DNA from: Catalinimonas alkaloidigena
GTDB taxonomy: Bacteria > Bacteroidota > Bacteroidia > Cytophagales > Flexibacteraceae
Length of the DNA: 64,000 nucleotides
Assembly: GCF_900100765.1 (NCBI RefSeq)
Contig: NZ_FNFO01000005.1
Location: forward strand, 124,001-188,000
Direction of reading: 5' to 3'
Shown here: one piece after another, positions 11,117-21,500 of the stretch
Layout of the letters: every line of letters starts with the position of its first letter
Position numbering within the stretch: the stretch's first letter is position 1
Translations under genes and position numbers: made by a program
Notes under the pieces: model-generated
Seen by the model: only the letters and a program-made list of their open reading frames with translations
The model's database searches: none
Told to the model about the DNA's origin: nothing

Positions 11117-11411
11117 CCGAGGTGGGTTGGTTCAGGGCGCACAAATTACAGAATCAGCGCGAATCGCGGCGGGCGCGGCGCGGAGGGCAGCGCGGTTGGT
11201 GCAATGAACATCTTCCTGTTACGAGTGGAGCCAGCACACAAGCGGTTCGCCGACACGAGGGAGCAGGGTCAGCGCAAAATGCATTGCACTCCCTGCGCCC
11301 TACGCGCTCTGCCCCACCCGCTCTGCGCTTAACACACCGCTCACCGTTTCATCACAAAACGATAAAGCCTTTTGGCAGCCAGAAACGGGCCGGACCACTC
11401 AACTTTGAGGC

Positions 11412-11704
11412 ATGAATACCGCCGTAGCCGACCAGCTGGAAGCACTTGGATTTGCACTGCAGCCTGCACTTGCACCCATCATCCCAGACGTATGCAGTAC
11501 GTACGCCCTGCGCACCTCCTGCACACATCTTGTGCTTACGGTAGACGACGCCGGGCGTGGACGCTGAAAGACGGCCGTTCCTGGAAAATAGGCCTCTACG
11601 CTTCGGGGGTTCAGTTGGATCAGCACGTCCTTCAGATGCTATTGCTCGCCTACCAGCACAACCTTTCCCTTTCTTTACCTCGGCTACGGCGGCCTGGCGA
11701 GTGA
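11412..11704 (+). pseudogene. Small unrecognised ORF with a -1 frameshift
   Basis: The ATG at 11412 opens MNTAVADQLEALGFALQP and runs 51 codons to a TGA at 11565-11567. Reading one base back at about 11550 continues WTLKDGRSWKIGLYASG and LDQHVLQMLLLAYQHNLSL down to a stop at 11702-11704. Both halves look like normal protein, and joining them gives about 98 residues, so a one-base deletion or a sequencing error is likely. No family was recognised. It is followed after about 118 bases by the M16 protease pair on the same strand. Confidence 0.4.
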
Positions 11705-11822
11705 ATCTTCCTGACTGGGATTCGCTCGTCACGGTTTAGGCCGCATCCATCCTTTTTTCGCGCCCTACATCCCCGCCGTTTGCGTAGCTTCGCTTTTTGA
11801 CGTGTTTTCCCGTTCTAACCCT

Positions 11823-13151
11823 ATGCGAAGCCTTTTTCTCATCGCCCTCTGCGCGCTGAGTCTCACGCCTTCTTTCGCACAAACCCAGGCCGACGACGTG
11901 CAGTCGTTTACGCTGGACAACGGCATGAAGGTGCTGGTGCTCGAAGATCACTCCATTCCCAACGCCAACATGTACCTGTTCTGGCGGGTGGGGTCGCGCA
12001 ACGAATACCCCGGCATCACGGGCATCTCCCACTTCTTCGAACACATGATGTTCAACGGCTCCCAACAGTACGGGCCGAAGATGTTCGACCGGACCATGGA
12101 AGCCGCGGGCGGCAGCAACAACGCCTATACGACCAACGACGTGACGGTTTACACCGACTGGTTCCCCTCCTCCGGGCTGGAGACGATTTTCCAGCTGGAA
12201 GCCGACCGCATCGCGCACCTGAGCATCGACCCCGACATGGTCGAGAGCGAGCGGGGGGTGGTGTTGTCGGAACGCAGCACCGGCCTGGAAAACTCGAATT
12301 ACCGCATGCTGGCCGAACAGGTCGACGCGGTGGCGTTTTTTGCGCATCCGTACAAATGGTCGGTGATCGGCTACGAGTCGGACATCAAAGCCTGGACGCA
12401 GGAGGATCTGGAGCGGTATTTTAAAACGTACTACGCGCCGAACAACGCGGTGGTCGTGGTGGTGGGTGACGTAACGGTCGCGCAGGTCAAAAAGCTGGCG
12501 ACGCAGTATTTCGCGCCCATTCCGGCCCAGACGCCGCCCGATTCGGTACGGACGGTGGAGCCGCCGCAAAACGGCGAAAAGCGCCTCCTGGTGCACAAGG
12601 AGGTTTCGTCGCCCAACGTGATGATTGCGCACCACACGCCCGCCGCCGAAGACAAAGATTACTACGCCCTCGAACTGCTGAGCAGCATCCTGTCGAGTGG
12701 CAACTCCTCGCGGATGATGAAGAACCTGGTATTCGACCAGCCCCTCGCGACGTCGGTGTTTACCTACCAACCCGTTACGTTCGATCCCAACCTGTTCGTG
12801 ATGTACGGCGTTACCGCTGCCGACGTGACGCCCACGCAACTGGAAGAGGCCATGCTGGCCGAGCTGGACAAAATCAAGCGTGAGGGCATTACCGACCGCG
12901 AACTGGAAAAGGTGAAGAACCAGAAGCTGATGGAGTTTTACGACGAAATCCAGACCATCAACGGCAAGGCGAACAGCCTGGGTACCTACGAGCTGTTTTT
13001 CGGCGATTACCGCAAGTTGTTCCAGGCCCCGGCCCTCTACCAGCAGGTGACGAAAGAGGACATCCGGCGCGTGGCGCAAACCTATTTCTCGGCCGACAAC
13101 CGCACGGTCGGCTATCTCCAACCGAAAGAAGACGATGCAACCGATGAATAA
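11823..13151 (+). CDS. M16 family zinc metallopeptidase, catalytic subunit
   Basis: A 442-residue secreted protein; the ATG at 11823 is chosen because it starts a clean signal peptide (MRSLFLIALCALSLTPSFAQ). It carries the inverted zinc motif HFFEH at residues 70-74, and the downstream VESERGVVLSERS segment offers the third metal-ligand glutamate. The second half is a typical inactive M16 domain (SSILSSGNSSRMMKNLV). It overlaps by a few bases the next gene, which lacks the zinc motif but has the substrate-binding R/Y segment. Together they form a two-subunit M16B peptidase in the periplasm, known from related bacteria to degrade peptides. Confidence 0.93.
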   Translation: MRSLFLIALCALSLTPSFAQTQADDVQSFTLDNGMKVLVLEDHSIPNANMYLFWRVGSRNEYPGITGISHFFEHMMFNGSQQYGPKMFDRTMEAAGGSNNAYTTNDVTVYTDWFPSSGLETIFQLEADRIAHLSIDPDMVESERGVVLSERSTGLENSNYRMLAEQVDAVAFFAHPYKWSVIGYESDIKAWTQEDLERYFKTYYAPNNAVVVVVGDVTVAQVKKLATQYFAPIPAQTPPDSVRTVEPPQNGEKRLLVHKEVSSPNVMIAHHTPAAEDKDYYALELLSSILSSGNSSRMMKNLVFDQPLATSVFTYQPVTFDPNLFVMYGVTAADVTPTQLEEAMLAELDKIKREGITDRELEKVKNQKLMEFYDEIQTINGKANSLGTYELFFGDYRKLFQAPALYQQVTKEDIRRVAQTYFSADNRTVGYLQPKEDDATDE

Positions 13152-14520
13152 GCGACTTTTGTTCAGCCTGCTGCTGATGCTGACGGCCCCCGTCTGGGCG
13201 CAAACGTACCAGCTTCCCCCGTTCGAGAAGTTCACCCTCAAAAACGGCATAACGGTCTACCTGATGGAACAGCACGAAGTGCCGCTCATCTCCGTGTCGA
13301 TGGCGTTTCAGGCCGGTGCGGTGCAGGACGGCGCGCAGGCGGGTCTGGCGAACCTGACGGCCGACGCACTGATTTTTGACACGCCGAAGTACACCAAGGC
13401 GCAGATCGAAGAGACGATGGATTTTCTGGGAGCGGACCTCTCGACCTACGCCACGAAAGAGGCGGCCCGCATTCAGGCCGAGTTCGCGGCGAAAGACCAG
13501 GATCAGGTGTTCGACATCCTGAAGGAGATCGTGACGCAACCGGCGTTCAACGCGGAAGAGTTGACCAAGCGGAAAGATCGACTCACCCAGGAGCTGATTC
13601 AGGCGAAAGAAAGCCCCCGGCGCGTCATCGGCGAGTACTACGACGGATTTCTCTACGGCGATCATCCCTACAGCCACCCGCTGAGCGGCACGCGCTCGGG
13701 CATCGCCGACATTACCCGCGACCAAGTGGCGGCATTCTACCAACAGCACTACCACGCACAAAACGCCGCCCTCGCCGTGGTGGGCGATTTCTCGACCGCG
13801 CAGATGAAGAAAAAGCTTCAGAAGCTGTTCGGTGCGTGGAAGACCGCAGCCCCGACCGACCCGGCCCTCGCGGCACCCGTCCTGCAGTTCGACCAGGCCC
13901 GCGTCTTGCTGGTCAACAAACCCGACGCCCGCGAAACCACGTTTCTGATCGGCGGCCCGGGCGTCCCCTACAACCACCCCGACTACGTTGCCATTCAGGT
14001 GGTCAACACCGTGTTGGGCGGACGCTTCACCTCGTGGCTCAACGACGCGCTGCGGGTCAACAGTGGCCTGACGTACGGCGCGCGCAGCGGCTTCGCCACC
14101 GAGAAGCTGGGCGGCACGTTTTCCATCTCGACCTTCACCGCCAACCCGACGACCGAACCGGCCATCGACCTGGCGCTGGAAGTGCTCGACAGCCTGCACC
14201 AGCACGGCATCGATGCCGAGACGCTGGCTTCCGCGAAGAATTACATCAAAGGGGGGTATCCGCCGCGCTACGAAACCTCGTCGCAACTGGCCAATCTGCT
14301 GACCAACATGTTTGTATACGGCTTCGACGCCAGCTTCATCAACCAGTTTCAGCGGAATGTGGATGGCCTGACGGTAGCGAAAACCCGTGAAGTGATTCAG
14401 AAATACTTTCCGGCGAAGAACCTGCAATTCGTGCTGATCGGAAAAGCCGACGAGATCCGCGACATCGCCAAAAAATACGGACAAGTCACCGAAAAAGAGA
14501 TCACCGCCGAAGGGTTTTAA
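13144..14520 (+). CDS. M16 family peptidase-like partner subunit without zinc motif
   Basis: A 458-residue secreted protein. The ATG at 13144 begins the signal peptide MNKRLLFSLLLMLTAPVWAQ; an ATG nine bases upstream (13135) is equally open. In place of HxxEH the aligned segment is GLANLTADALIFDT, so it cannot bind the catalytic zinc. The C-terminal half has LRVNSGLTYGARSGF, the conserved R/Y pair that in split M16B enzymes completes the active site of the partner. The start lies inside the last codons of the upstream catalytic subunit, which implies translational coupling and a heterodimer. Confidence 0.92.
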   Translation: MNKRLLFSLLLMLTAPVWAQTYQLPPFEKFTLKNGITVYLMEQHEVPLISVSMAFQAGAVQDGAQAGLANLTADALIFDTPKYTKAQIEETMDFLGADLSTYATKEAARIQAEFAAKDQDQVFDILKEIVTQPAFNAEELTKRKDRLTQELIQAKESPRRVIGEYYDGFLYGDHPYSHPLSGTRSGIADITRDQVAAFYQQHYHAQNAALAVVGDFSTAQMKKKLQKLFGAWKTAAPTDPALAAPVLQFDQARVLLVNKPDARETTFLIGGPGVPYNHPDYVAIQVVNTVLGGRFTSWLNDALRVNSGLTYGARSGFATEKLGGTFSISTFTANPTTEPAIDLALEVLDSLHQHGIDAETLASAKNYIKGGYPPRYETSSQLANLLTNMFVYGFDASFINQFQRNVDGLTVAKTREVIQKYFPAKNLQFVLIGKADEIRDIAKKYGQVTEKEITAEGF

Positions 14521-14549
14521 AGAGGCATTCTACCAAAGCGCCCGCGCCA

Positions 14550-14607
14550 AGATCTCGGCCCCGGTCCCGGCGGGGCACCGCGCCCGGTCCCGTTGGTCGA
14601 GATGACA
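14550..14607. repeat. TGTCA-ended intergenic palindromic element
   Basis: Seen on the minus strand it starts TTTGTCATCTCGACCAACGG and continues into GC-rich partly self-complementary sequence ending in GATCT. It lies between convergent genes and resembles the element at 59984-60053. Confidence 0.5.
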
Positions 14608-14653
14608 AAACAAGAAGAGGAACCGTTGTACGCTTCCTGATTCATCACTTCCC

Positions 14654-15382
14654 TCAGTCCCGCAGGCTCAACTGAATGGTGCCGCCGAGCGAGTTGGAAC
14701 TGTGAGGGGCAGGAATTTGCGCGCCGACGGCTACCTGCCAGCGCTTGCCCGACTGCACCGCCAGGCCCAGCGTCAGGTTGCTGTAGAGGTTGGTCCCCGA
14801 AATGTACTCGCCCATCAGGGCCATGCGTTCGTGCAGAAAGGGCGCCTGCAGGCCCACCATGTAGCCCCAGCGGTTGCCCGGTCCGGCAAAGGCCGGGGTG
14901 GTGTAGTAGCCGCCCACGCTGGGCTTGATGTCCGAGTCGCCGAAAGTGAACAGGTTGGTGGCGTAGGTAAAGTTGGCCAGTCGCGGATGCGACGGCGTAT
15001 CCCGATAGCCCACGCCCGTACGCGTACCGACGCCCAGGTAGCCCCACTCGCCCAGCCCCACGCCCTTTTGCAGCGTCAGCGTCAGGTCCGGATTCACCTC
15101 GGGCGATTCGCTGCGCAGTTCCAGCAACGGTTGATGGGAACCGGGATAATAGCCCGTCAGGTTGTTCACGTTTAGGCCCACCTCAAAATCTTTCCCGATG
15201 CCGTAGGCCCACGCCAGACCGCCCTGCCACTGGTTGGTAAACGCAAGCTGGGCTTGAAAGAAGAGTTTCTGGTACTCGATGATCTCGGCCTGCGGCATGT
15301 TGAACAGGGTGCGTTGCGCCCGTGCGGACGTCAGGGTCACCAGCCAGAGGCCGACGAGCGAAAGCAGGAAGCGGTAAGACAT
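14654..15382 (-). CDS. Small outer-membrane beta-barrel-like protein
   Basis: A 242-residue protein with a signal peptide (MSYRFLLSLVGLWLVTL, cleaved after ARAQ); an alternative ATG lies six bases upstream at 15388. The mature part alternates hydrophobic and polar residues, with glycine- and aromatic-rich strands such as WAYGIGKDFEVGLNVNNLTG and GGTIQLSLRD at the C-terminus, in the style of MetA-pathway or transporter-type porins. It lies last in the minus-strand run of the first SusCD locus, behind a terminator, so it may have its own promoter. The substrate is unknown. Confidence 0.65.
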   Translation of the reverse strand: MSYRFLLSLVGLWLVTLTSARAQRTLFNMPQAEIIEYQKLFFQAQLAFTNQWQGGLAWAYGIGKDFEVGLNVNNLTGYYPGSHQPLLELRSESPEVNPDLTLTLQKGVGLGEWGYLGVGTRTGVGYRDTPSHPRLANFTYATNLFTFGDSDIKPSVGGYYTTPAFAGPGNRWGYMVGLQAPFLHERMALMGEYISGTNLYSNLTLGLAVQSGKRWQVAVGAQIPAPHSSNSLGGTIQLSLRD

Positions 15383-15451
15383 GTGCATGAGCGCGCCAAA
15401 AGGGTTCGTTCCTGTTACGTGATTCTGCGCGCTGCGTTAGGGAAGGGCTCA

Positions 15452-15492
15452 AAAAAAGACTGCGTGGTACCGCACCGGGCGATACCACGCAG
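15452..15492 (-). terminator. Intrinsic terminator of the GH30/SusCD run
   Basis: On the minus strand a perfect 10-base stem (CTGCGTGGTA at 15460-15469 pairing with 15483-15492) is followed directly by a run of seven T residues after one C. It begins 27 bases after the stop of the GH30 gene. Confidence 0.85.
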
Positions 15493-15518
15493 ATAGAGAC
15501 GACAGTTCGTCAGTTTAC

Positions 15519-16973
15519 TCACCACACAAACGTGGCCACCGCGCCCGCCTGCAACTGCGGCGTCACGATTTGGTCGCCCGCCTGAATGTTGAAGCGCGTC
15601 ATTGCGCCGCTGTCGTTCAGCACGATCAGCACCTTTTTGCCGTCCGGCGTCACAAACGCCACGTTGGGCAGTTGGTCGGGGACGTTAGAGCCCACCCGCA
15701 CCGAGCCGGGCCGGGCGAATTTGGAGCCATGGGCCACGTTGTAGTACATGACGTTGCGCGTAATTTCGCCGCCGTCGATGGTCAGCGCGCCTTTGCACTG
15801 CGTACAGCCGCCGGGCGTGTGGGGTTCGTACTGCGCGTTGTTCGCCAGGTTCCACTCCAGCACCGTTTTGGCCCAGTTGCGGGTCGAGCCGATCACCACC
15901 TCGCGGATGTGCCAGTTCAGGTCGTCGGCGAAGCTGGAATTGGAGCCGGTCCACTGTTCGGTGAAGTAAACGTTTTTGTCGGGATGGGCGTCGTGCACCT
16001 GCGTCAGGGCGCTGATGTTGCCCAGGTACAGGTGAAAGGCCGACCCGTCAACGTACTGCTTGGCGTCAGGATCGTTCAGGATGCTGATCGGATAATTCGG
16101 GTGATCGCAGTTGTGATCGAACACCACGATTTTGGTCGAAATATTCGCATCGCGAAAGGCCGGGCCCAGGTGGTTCTTCACAAAATCGGCCTGTTCTTCG
16201 GCCGTCATCACGAGGCTGGGGTTGTTGTTTGGGTTCTCCGGTTCGTTCTGGATCGTGATCGCGTCGATCGGCAAGCCCTCCTTCTCCATCTCCTGCACGT
16301 ACTTCACAAAATACTTCGCGTACGCCGCGTAATGCTCCGGCTTCAGGCTGCCGCCGCTCGTGTTGTTGTTGGTTTTCATCCAGACGGGTGCGGTCCAGGG
16401 CGAGCCCATAAACTTGATGTCGGGGTTCAATTCCTTGACCTGTTTCAGCAACGGAATCAGCTCTTCGCGGTCGGGGTCCAGGCTAAAGCGCTCCATGTTC
16501 GGGTCGGTCTGCCCGGCCGGCAGGTCGTCGTAGGTAAAGGCGCGGTCGTTCAGGTCCGACGCCCCGATGCTCAGCCGCAGGTAACTGATCCCGATCCCGC
16601 TGTCGGGCAGGAACAGTTCGCGCATCAGCGCGTTGCGTTTGGCGGCATCCAACTGGCCGATAACGTGCGCGCTGCCTCCCGTAAACGTCAGGCCGAAGCC
16701 GTCCATCGTCTGAAAGCGCTGGGTGGTATCGATCCGAATGGTGGGCAGGCTGCTGTCGGCCGTGGTTTTAAACGCAAGCGGTTGCGGCTGATGATAAAGC
16801 AACGCACTCTGGTCGGGGTGCGTCACCCAGACGTCGACATCGCCCGCTACCGTACCGGTCGTATCCGAAGGGTTCGGTCCGGTGGTGTCATCGGTTTTGG
16901 GTTGGCATTGGGCCAGCAGCACGACGCACGCCGCGGCGGCATAACGGCTGAAGGCATGAGGAAAGAAAGCCAT
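15519..16973 (-). CDS. Glycoside hydrolase family 30, lipoprotein
   Basis: A 484-residue protein with a lipoprotein signal (VVLLAQC, cysteine then a disordered Thr/Asp-rich linker). The catalytic TIM barrel starts at FQTMDGFGLTFTGGSAHVI. The acid/base is Glu244 in QNEPENPNN and the nucleophile Glu339 in VYFTEQWTGS. The C-terminal beta domain ends GAVATFVW. GH30 enzymes hydrolyse beta-1,6-glucans, glucosylceramide, xylans or related beta-glycosides. The lipid anchor and the SusD gene upstream (100-base gap) point to a surface-exposed enzyme of this uptake locus, with beta-1,6-glucan as a plausible but unproven substrate. Confidence 0.9.
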   Translation of the reverse strand: MAFFPHAFSRYAAAACVVLLAQCQPKTDDTTGPNPSDTTGTVAGDVDVWVTHPDQSALLYHQPQPLAFKTTADSSLPTIRIDTTQRFQTMDGFGLTFTGGSAHVIGQLDAAKRNALMRELFLPDSGIGISYLRLSIGASDLNDRAFTYDDLPAGQTDPNMERFSLDPDREELIPLLKQVKELNPDIKFMGSPWTAPVWMKTNNNTSGGSLKPEHYAAYAKYFVKYVQEMEKEGLPIDAITIQNEPENPNNNPSLVMTAEEQADFVKNHLGPAFRDANISTKIVVFDHNCDHPNYPISILNDPDAKQYVDGSAFHLYLGNISALTQVHDAHPDKNVYFTEQWTGSNSSFADDLNWHIREVVIGSTRNWAKTVLEWNLANNAQYEPHTPGGCTQCKGALTIDGGEITRNVMYYNVAHGSKFARPGSVRVGSNVPDQLPNVAFVTPDGKKVLIVLNDSGAMTRFNIQAGDQIVTPQLQAGAVATFVW

Positions 16974-17073
16974 ACGAAAGATGGATTGAGGTGGAAAAGA
17001 AGGAAGGTGGACGATAAAAAAGAGGCCGGAACCCGTAGCACGCCAGGTCCGGCATCCACAAGTACACCACCAA

Positions 17074-18534
17074 TTAATAACCAGGGTTTTGTTCCAGCAG
17101 AGCGTTGTTGTTCACTTCCGTCTGCGGAATCGGGAACAGAAGGTAATCGGCGTTGGCCGTGCCAGTCTGCGCTTCGATCAGGTCGAGGGCCGTGACCGCG
17201 TGGTCAACGCCGTCGGCCGTCTCGTGGCGCGCGTAGCGGATCAGATCGAACCAGCGCTCCCCTTCGAAGGCCAGCTCTAGCCGCCGCTGCCGGTCCACTT
17301 CGTCGCGGAAGGCCTCTTGCGAAGGCAAGTCGGTCAACGTCAGGGCCGGCAGGTCTGCCCGCTCGCGTACCGCATTCAGTTGATCGAGCGCCGCCTGGCT
17401 GGGCCCCGCCGCCTCGTTCGAAGCTTCGGCGTACATCAGCATTACGTCGGCCAGCCGCAGCACGTAGTAGTTGTCGGCGCTGTTGAACCCATTGGGGCTC
17501 CCGTTCCATTTGTACACAAAGTAGCCGTTGTCGTTAGCGTTGCTCGACGCCGAAGAGACGTAACTGACGTGGCTGCGCCCGGCGTTGGTCTCTTGCGTGA
17601 AGCGCCAGCGGGCATCGTTCACCGTGTCGGCATACTGCTCGATCAGCTCGTTCGTCGGAATGTTGAATTTCGGGAACGAGTAGGTCGCCGGCGGCGAGGG
17701 CAACAGCAGGTCGGGCAGGATAAATCCGCCGTCTTCGTTCCCCGAGAATTGCACTTCGAAAATCGACTCGATGTTGTTGTCCGGCGGGTACAATTCTCCC
17801 GGCGTGGCGGCCAGTTGATAAAGACCACTGGAAATCACCTTGTTGGCGGCCGTGGCGGCGTCGTTCCACTGGCGCAGCGTCAGGTACACACGGGCCTGCA
17901 ACGCGTTGACCGTCGTTTTGATGACGCGCGTGCGGTTGGCGACCTGGCTACCGAAATCGGCGGCGGTCATCGCTTCGGCCTGCGTCAGGTCGGCCACCAC
18001 CTGGGCATACACCTGCTCGGCCGAGGCCCGCTCCATCGAAACCGAATTACCATCGCCCGAACCGGTGGGTTCCAGCCGCAGCGGCACTGCCCCATACAGC
18101 TTCACAAGGTTGAAGTAGTGCAACGCACGCAGGAAGTGGGCTTCGCCCAGAATCTGGTTTTTGCGCTCTTCCGGCATGTCGATCGCGGGTACGTACGCCA
18201 GTACGGCATTGGCCCGGTTGATGCCCCGGTACACATCGCGGAAGATGTTGTTGACCTGGCTGGTCTGCGGCGTCCAGATGAACTGCTCCATCGCGGCCAC
18301 GTCGCCGTTCGTGCTGGTGCAGTTGTCGGAGGGCATTTCGCCCACCACGTTCATGTCCTGGCCGTAGTAGCCGGTGGCCTGCAACGCGTCGTAGGCGGCC
18401 GTCAGCGACGATTCAGCATCGTCGGCATTGGCAAAAAAGGTTTCCGGCGAAATCGTCGGCAAAGGCTCTTTTTCGAGTACGTCGCATCCCACGAGCAATA
18501 GGAATGCGCAGAAAGGTAATGTGATTTTTTTCAT
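17074..18534 (-). CDS. SusD/RagB family nutrient-binding outer-membrane lipoprotein
   Basis: A 486-residue protein starting at the ATG at 18534 (MKKITLPFCAFLLLVGCDVL), with a lipobox cysteine at residue 16. Typical SusD features are TISPETFFANADDAESSLTA near the N-terminus, the TPR-like middle ILGEAHFLRALHYFNLVKLY, and the C-terminal VDRQRRLELAFEGERWFDLI followed by LLFPIPQTEVNNN and the end motif NPGY. It caps the SusC porin encoded 12 bases upstream and binds oligosaccharides at the cell surface. Confidence 0.95.
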   Translation of the reverse strand: MKKITLPFCAFLLLVGCDVLEKEPLPTISPETFFANADDAESSLTAAYDALQATGYYGQDMNVVGEMPSDNCTSTNGDVAAMEQFIWTPQTSQVNNIFRDVYRGINRANAVLAYVPAIDMPEERKNQILGEAHFLRALHYFNLVKLYGAVPLRLEPTGSGDGNSVSMERASAEQVYAQVVADLTQAEAMTAADFGSQVANRTRVIKTTVNALQARVYLTLRQWNDAATAANKVISSGLYQLAATPGELYPPDNNIESIFEVQFSGNEDGGFILPDLLLPSPPATYSFPKFNIPTNELIEQYADTVNDARWRFTQETNAGRSHVSYVSSASSNANDNGYFVYKWNGSPNGFNSADNYYVLRLADVMLMYAEASNEAAGPSQAALDQLNAVRERADLPALTLTDLPSQEAFRDEVDRQRRLELAFEGERWFDLIRYARHETADGVDHAVTALDLIEAQTGTANADYLLFPIPQTEVNNNALLEQNPGY

Positions 18535-18546
18535 GGTGGCGTTCAA

Positions 18547-21500
18547 TTAGAAAGTAACATTCAGACCCACGGTATAGGTACGCGCCTGCGGATAGACGCC
18601 GTAGTCACGACCAAAGCCCACCGACGAGAACGGATCGGCACTGACCTCTGGGTCATAGCCGGAATAGTTCGTGAACGTGAGCAGGTTTTGTCCGGTCGCA
18701 TAGATGCGCACCCCGCCCAGTTTGGCACGCTGCATCAGCGCGTTGGGCAGGTTGTAGGCCAGCGTCAGGTTTTTCAGGCGCACGTACGTGCCGTCTTCCA
18801 CAAAGCGCGTCGAGAAGCGACGGTTGTTGTTGGGATCGTACCGCACGGCCCGAGGCATGTCGGTGTCGGGGTTGGCAGGCGTCCAGCGGTCCAGCACGCG
18901 GGTGGTCTGGTTGAACGGATCGGCCATGCCTTCGATCGACACCAGGTTCTGGTTGTAGATGTCGTTACCGAAACTTCCCTGGAAGAAAAGGCTCAGCTCC
19001 AGTCCTTTGTACGAAAACGTATTGGTCAGACCTGCCACGAAGTTCGGGTTCGGATTCCCGATGATGGTCCGGTCTTCAGCGTTGATCTGCCCGTCGTCGT
19101 TCAGGTCGGCGAATTGCAAATCGCCGGGTTGCGGGTTGTTCGGCTGGGTCGGGGCGGCGGCGATGGCGGCTTCCGACTGGAAGATCCCGACCACTTCGTA
19201 CCCGTAGAACGCGCCCAGCGGCGCACCTTTGCGGGTGATGGTGTAATCTCCGATGATCTCCCGATCCACTTCCTCACCGTTTTCGTCGAGCAGCGTTCCG
19301 ATGTCCAGCACCCGGTTGCGGTTCAGCGTAAAGTTGAACTGCGTGTTCCACGTAAAGCCGCTTTCCAGTCCCTGAAGGTTGGTGCTGTTGATGCCCAACT
19401 CCAGGCCTTTGTTTTCGACCGAGCCGATGTTCTGCACGATCTGCGCGTTTTGGGCACCCGTGTTGTACGGCAGCGGCACGCTGGTCAGCAGGTTGTTGGT
19501 CTGCTTCAGGTACGCATCAAACGTCAGCGTCACGCGGTCGCGCCACAGCCCCAGGTCGAGGCCGCCGTTGTACTGGAAGGTCGTTTCCCAGTTCAGGTTG
19601 CTGTTGCCGATCCGTTCGGGCGCAATGCCCCCCTGGATGCTGCCCGCCCGAGGATAATTGTACCCGACCCCGTAGGTGCTGAAGCGGTCATACGCCCCGA
19701 TTTCCTGGTTGCCGTTGGCCCCGAAGCTGGCCCGCAGTTTCAGGTCGGTCACCACGCTGTTTTGCGGGAAGAACGCTTCGCGTCCGATGCGCCAGCCCAG
19801 CGCCACAGCCGGGAAGTAGCCGAAGCGGTTGCCCGGTGCGAAACGGCTGGAGCCGTCGGCGCGCAGGCTGACCGTCGCCAGGTACCGCTGGTCGAAGTTG
19901 TAAATGGCACGTGCAAAGTAGCTCATCAGCCCCCACTGGTCCTGGTAGCTGGACGGCTTTGTAAACTGCGTACCGGCAAACAGGTACGGCACGGCGTTGG
20001 TCGGGAAGCCTTTCACCGAGGCGCCCGACGTGAACCGATCCGACTCCTGTACCGACTGACCCACCAGCAACGTCAGGTCGTGTCCGCCCTGCAACTCCGG
20101 ATTGTAGGTCAGCGTGTTTTCCCACAGCCAGATCACCTGTTGGTTCGTGCCGGTCCGGGCACTGCCCCGGGTGGCGGGGTCGGCATTTTGCGTACCGGGA
20201 TAATCGCGGCTCAGAAATTCGTTTTCGATCTGGCTCCGGAAATCCAGCCCGAGCGAGCTCCTGAACTGCAGGTTTTTGAGGAGGTCCAGCTCGCCGTACA
20301 CGTTACCGATGGCCTGGTAGATCATCGCGCGGTTGTGCGTTTCCAGCAGGTTCCCCACGGGGTTGTCCAGTTGCTGGAAAGGGTTCTGTCCGTAAGTGCC
20401 GTCGGCGTTCCGTATTGGAATGGTCGGGATTTGCGCCAGCGCCCCGAGCACCGTGCCTGAGTTTTGCAGTCCAATTTCACTACGGACGCTGTTGTTGTTG
20501 TTGGTGCGGCTCAAATTCAGGCTGGTTCCCATCCGGAACCGATCGCCCATTTCCTGATCGAGGTTGATTTTGAAACTGAACCGGTCGAAGCCCGAGTTGA
20601 GCATAATCCCGTCCTGTTTGAAGTACGCACCCGACACGTAATACTTCGTGGTCTCGGTGCCGCCGCTCAGGCTCAGCTGGTAGTTGCGGATGCCCGCCGG
20701 GCGGTAAATTTCGTCCTGCCAGTCGGTGTTGTAGTCCACCGCCGACGGATCGGCGTACGGCGCAGGGTTGCCGGCGGCTACGCTGGCATCGTTAAAATAC
20801 GAGGCGAATTGTGTCGAATTCAGCATGTCGAGCTTCTTCCGCAGTTGCTGAACGCCGTAGTAGGCGTTGAAGCTGACCTGCGGTTTGCCCGTTTTGCCGC
20901 GCTTGGTGGTGATGACCACCACACCGTTCGAAGCACGCAGTCCGTAAATCGCGGCGGCGGCTCCGTCTTTCAGCACGTCGATCGATTCGATGTCGGCCGG
21001 GTTCAAGGTGTTGAGCGGATTCGGACGCTGGTTTCCGATCGAAAGTTCCTGGTCGTAAGTCGGCAGGACGGGCACACCGTCGATCACGTAGAGCGGCGAG
21101 TTGGTCAGGCTGATCGAGTTGTTGCCCCGGATGCGAATGTTGATTCCCGCGCCCGGTGCGCCCGACGGCGCCGTTACCTGCACCCCCGGTGCCTGGCCCT
21201 GCAACGCCTGGTCGAAACCGGCGACGGGCTGGCGCTCCAGTGCTTTGCTGTCGACCGACGTGACCGAGGTGGTCAGCTCCTGCCGGTCCTGCGTGCCGTA
21301 TCCAACCACGACCACTTCGTTGAGTTGTTTCACGTCGTCCTGCAACGTGATGTCTACCACGGTTCGGTTGTTGACGGCGACTTCCTGACTCAGGTACCCT
21401 ACCGCGCTGACCACCAGGATCGCGTCGGTCTGCACGTTCAGGGCAAACCGCCCCGTGACGTCGGTGATGGTGCCGTTCGAGGTGCCTTTCTCCAGCACGT

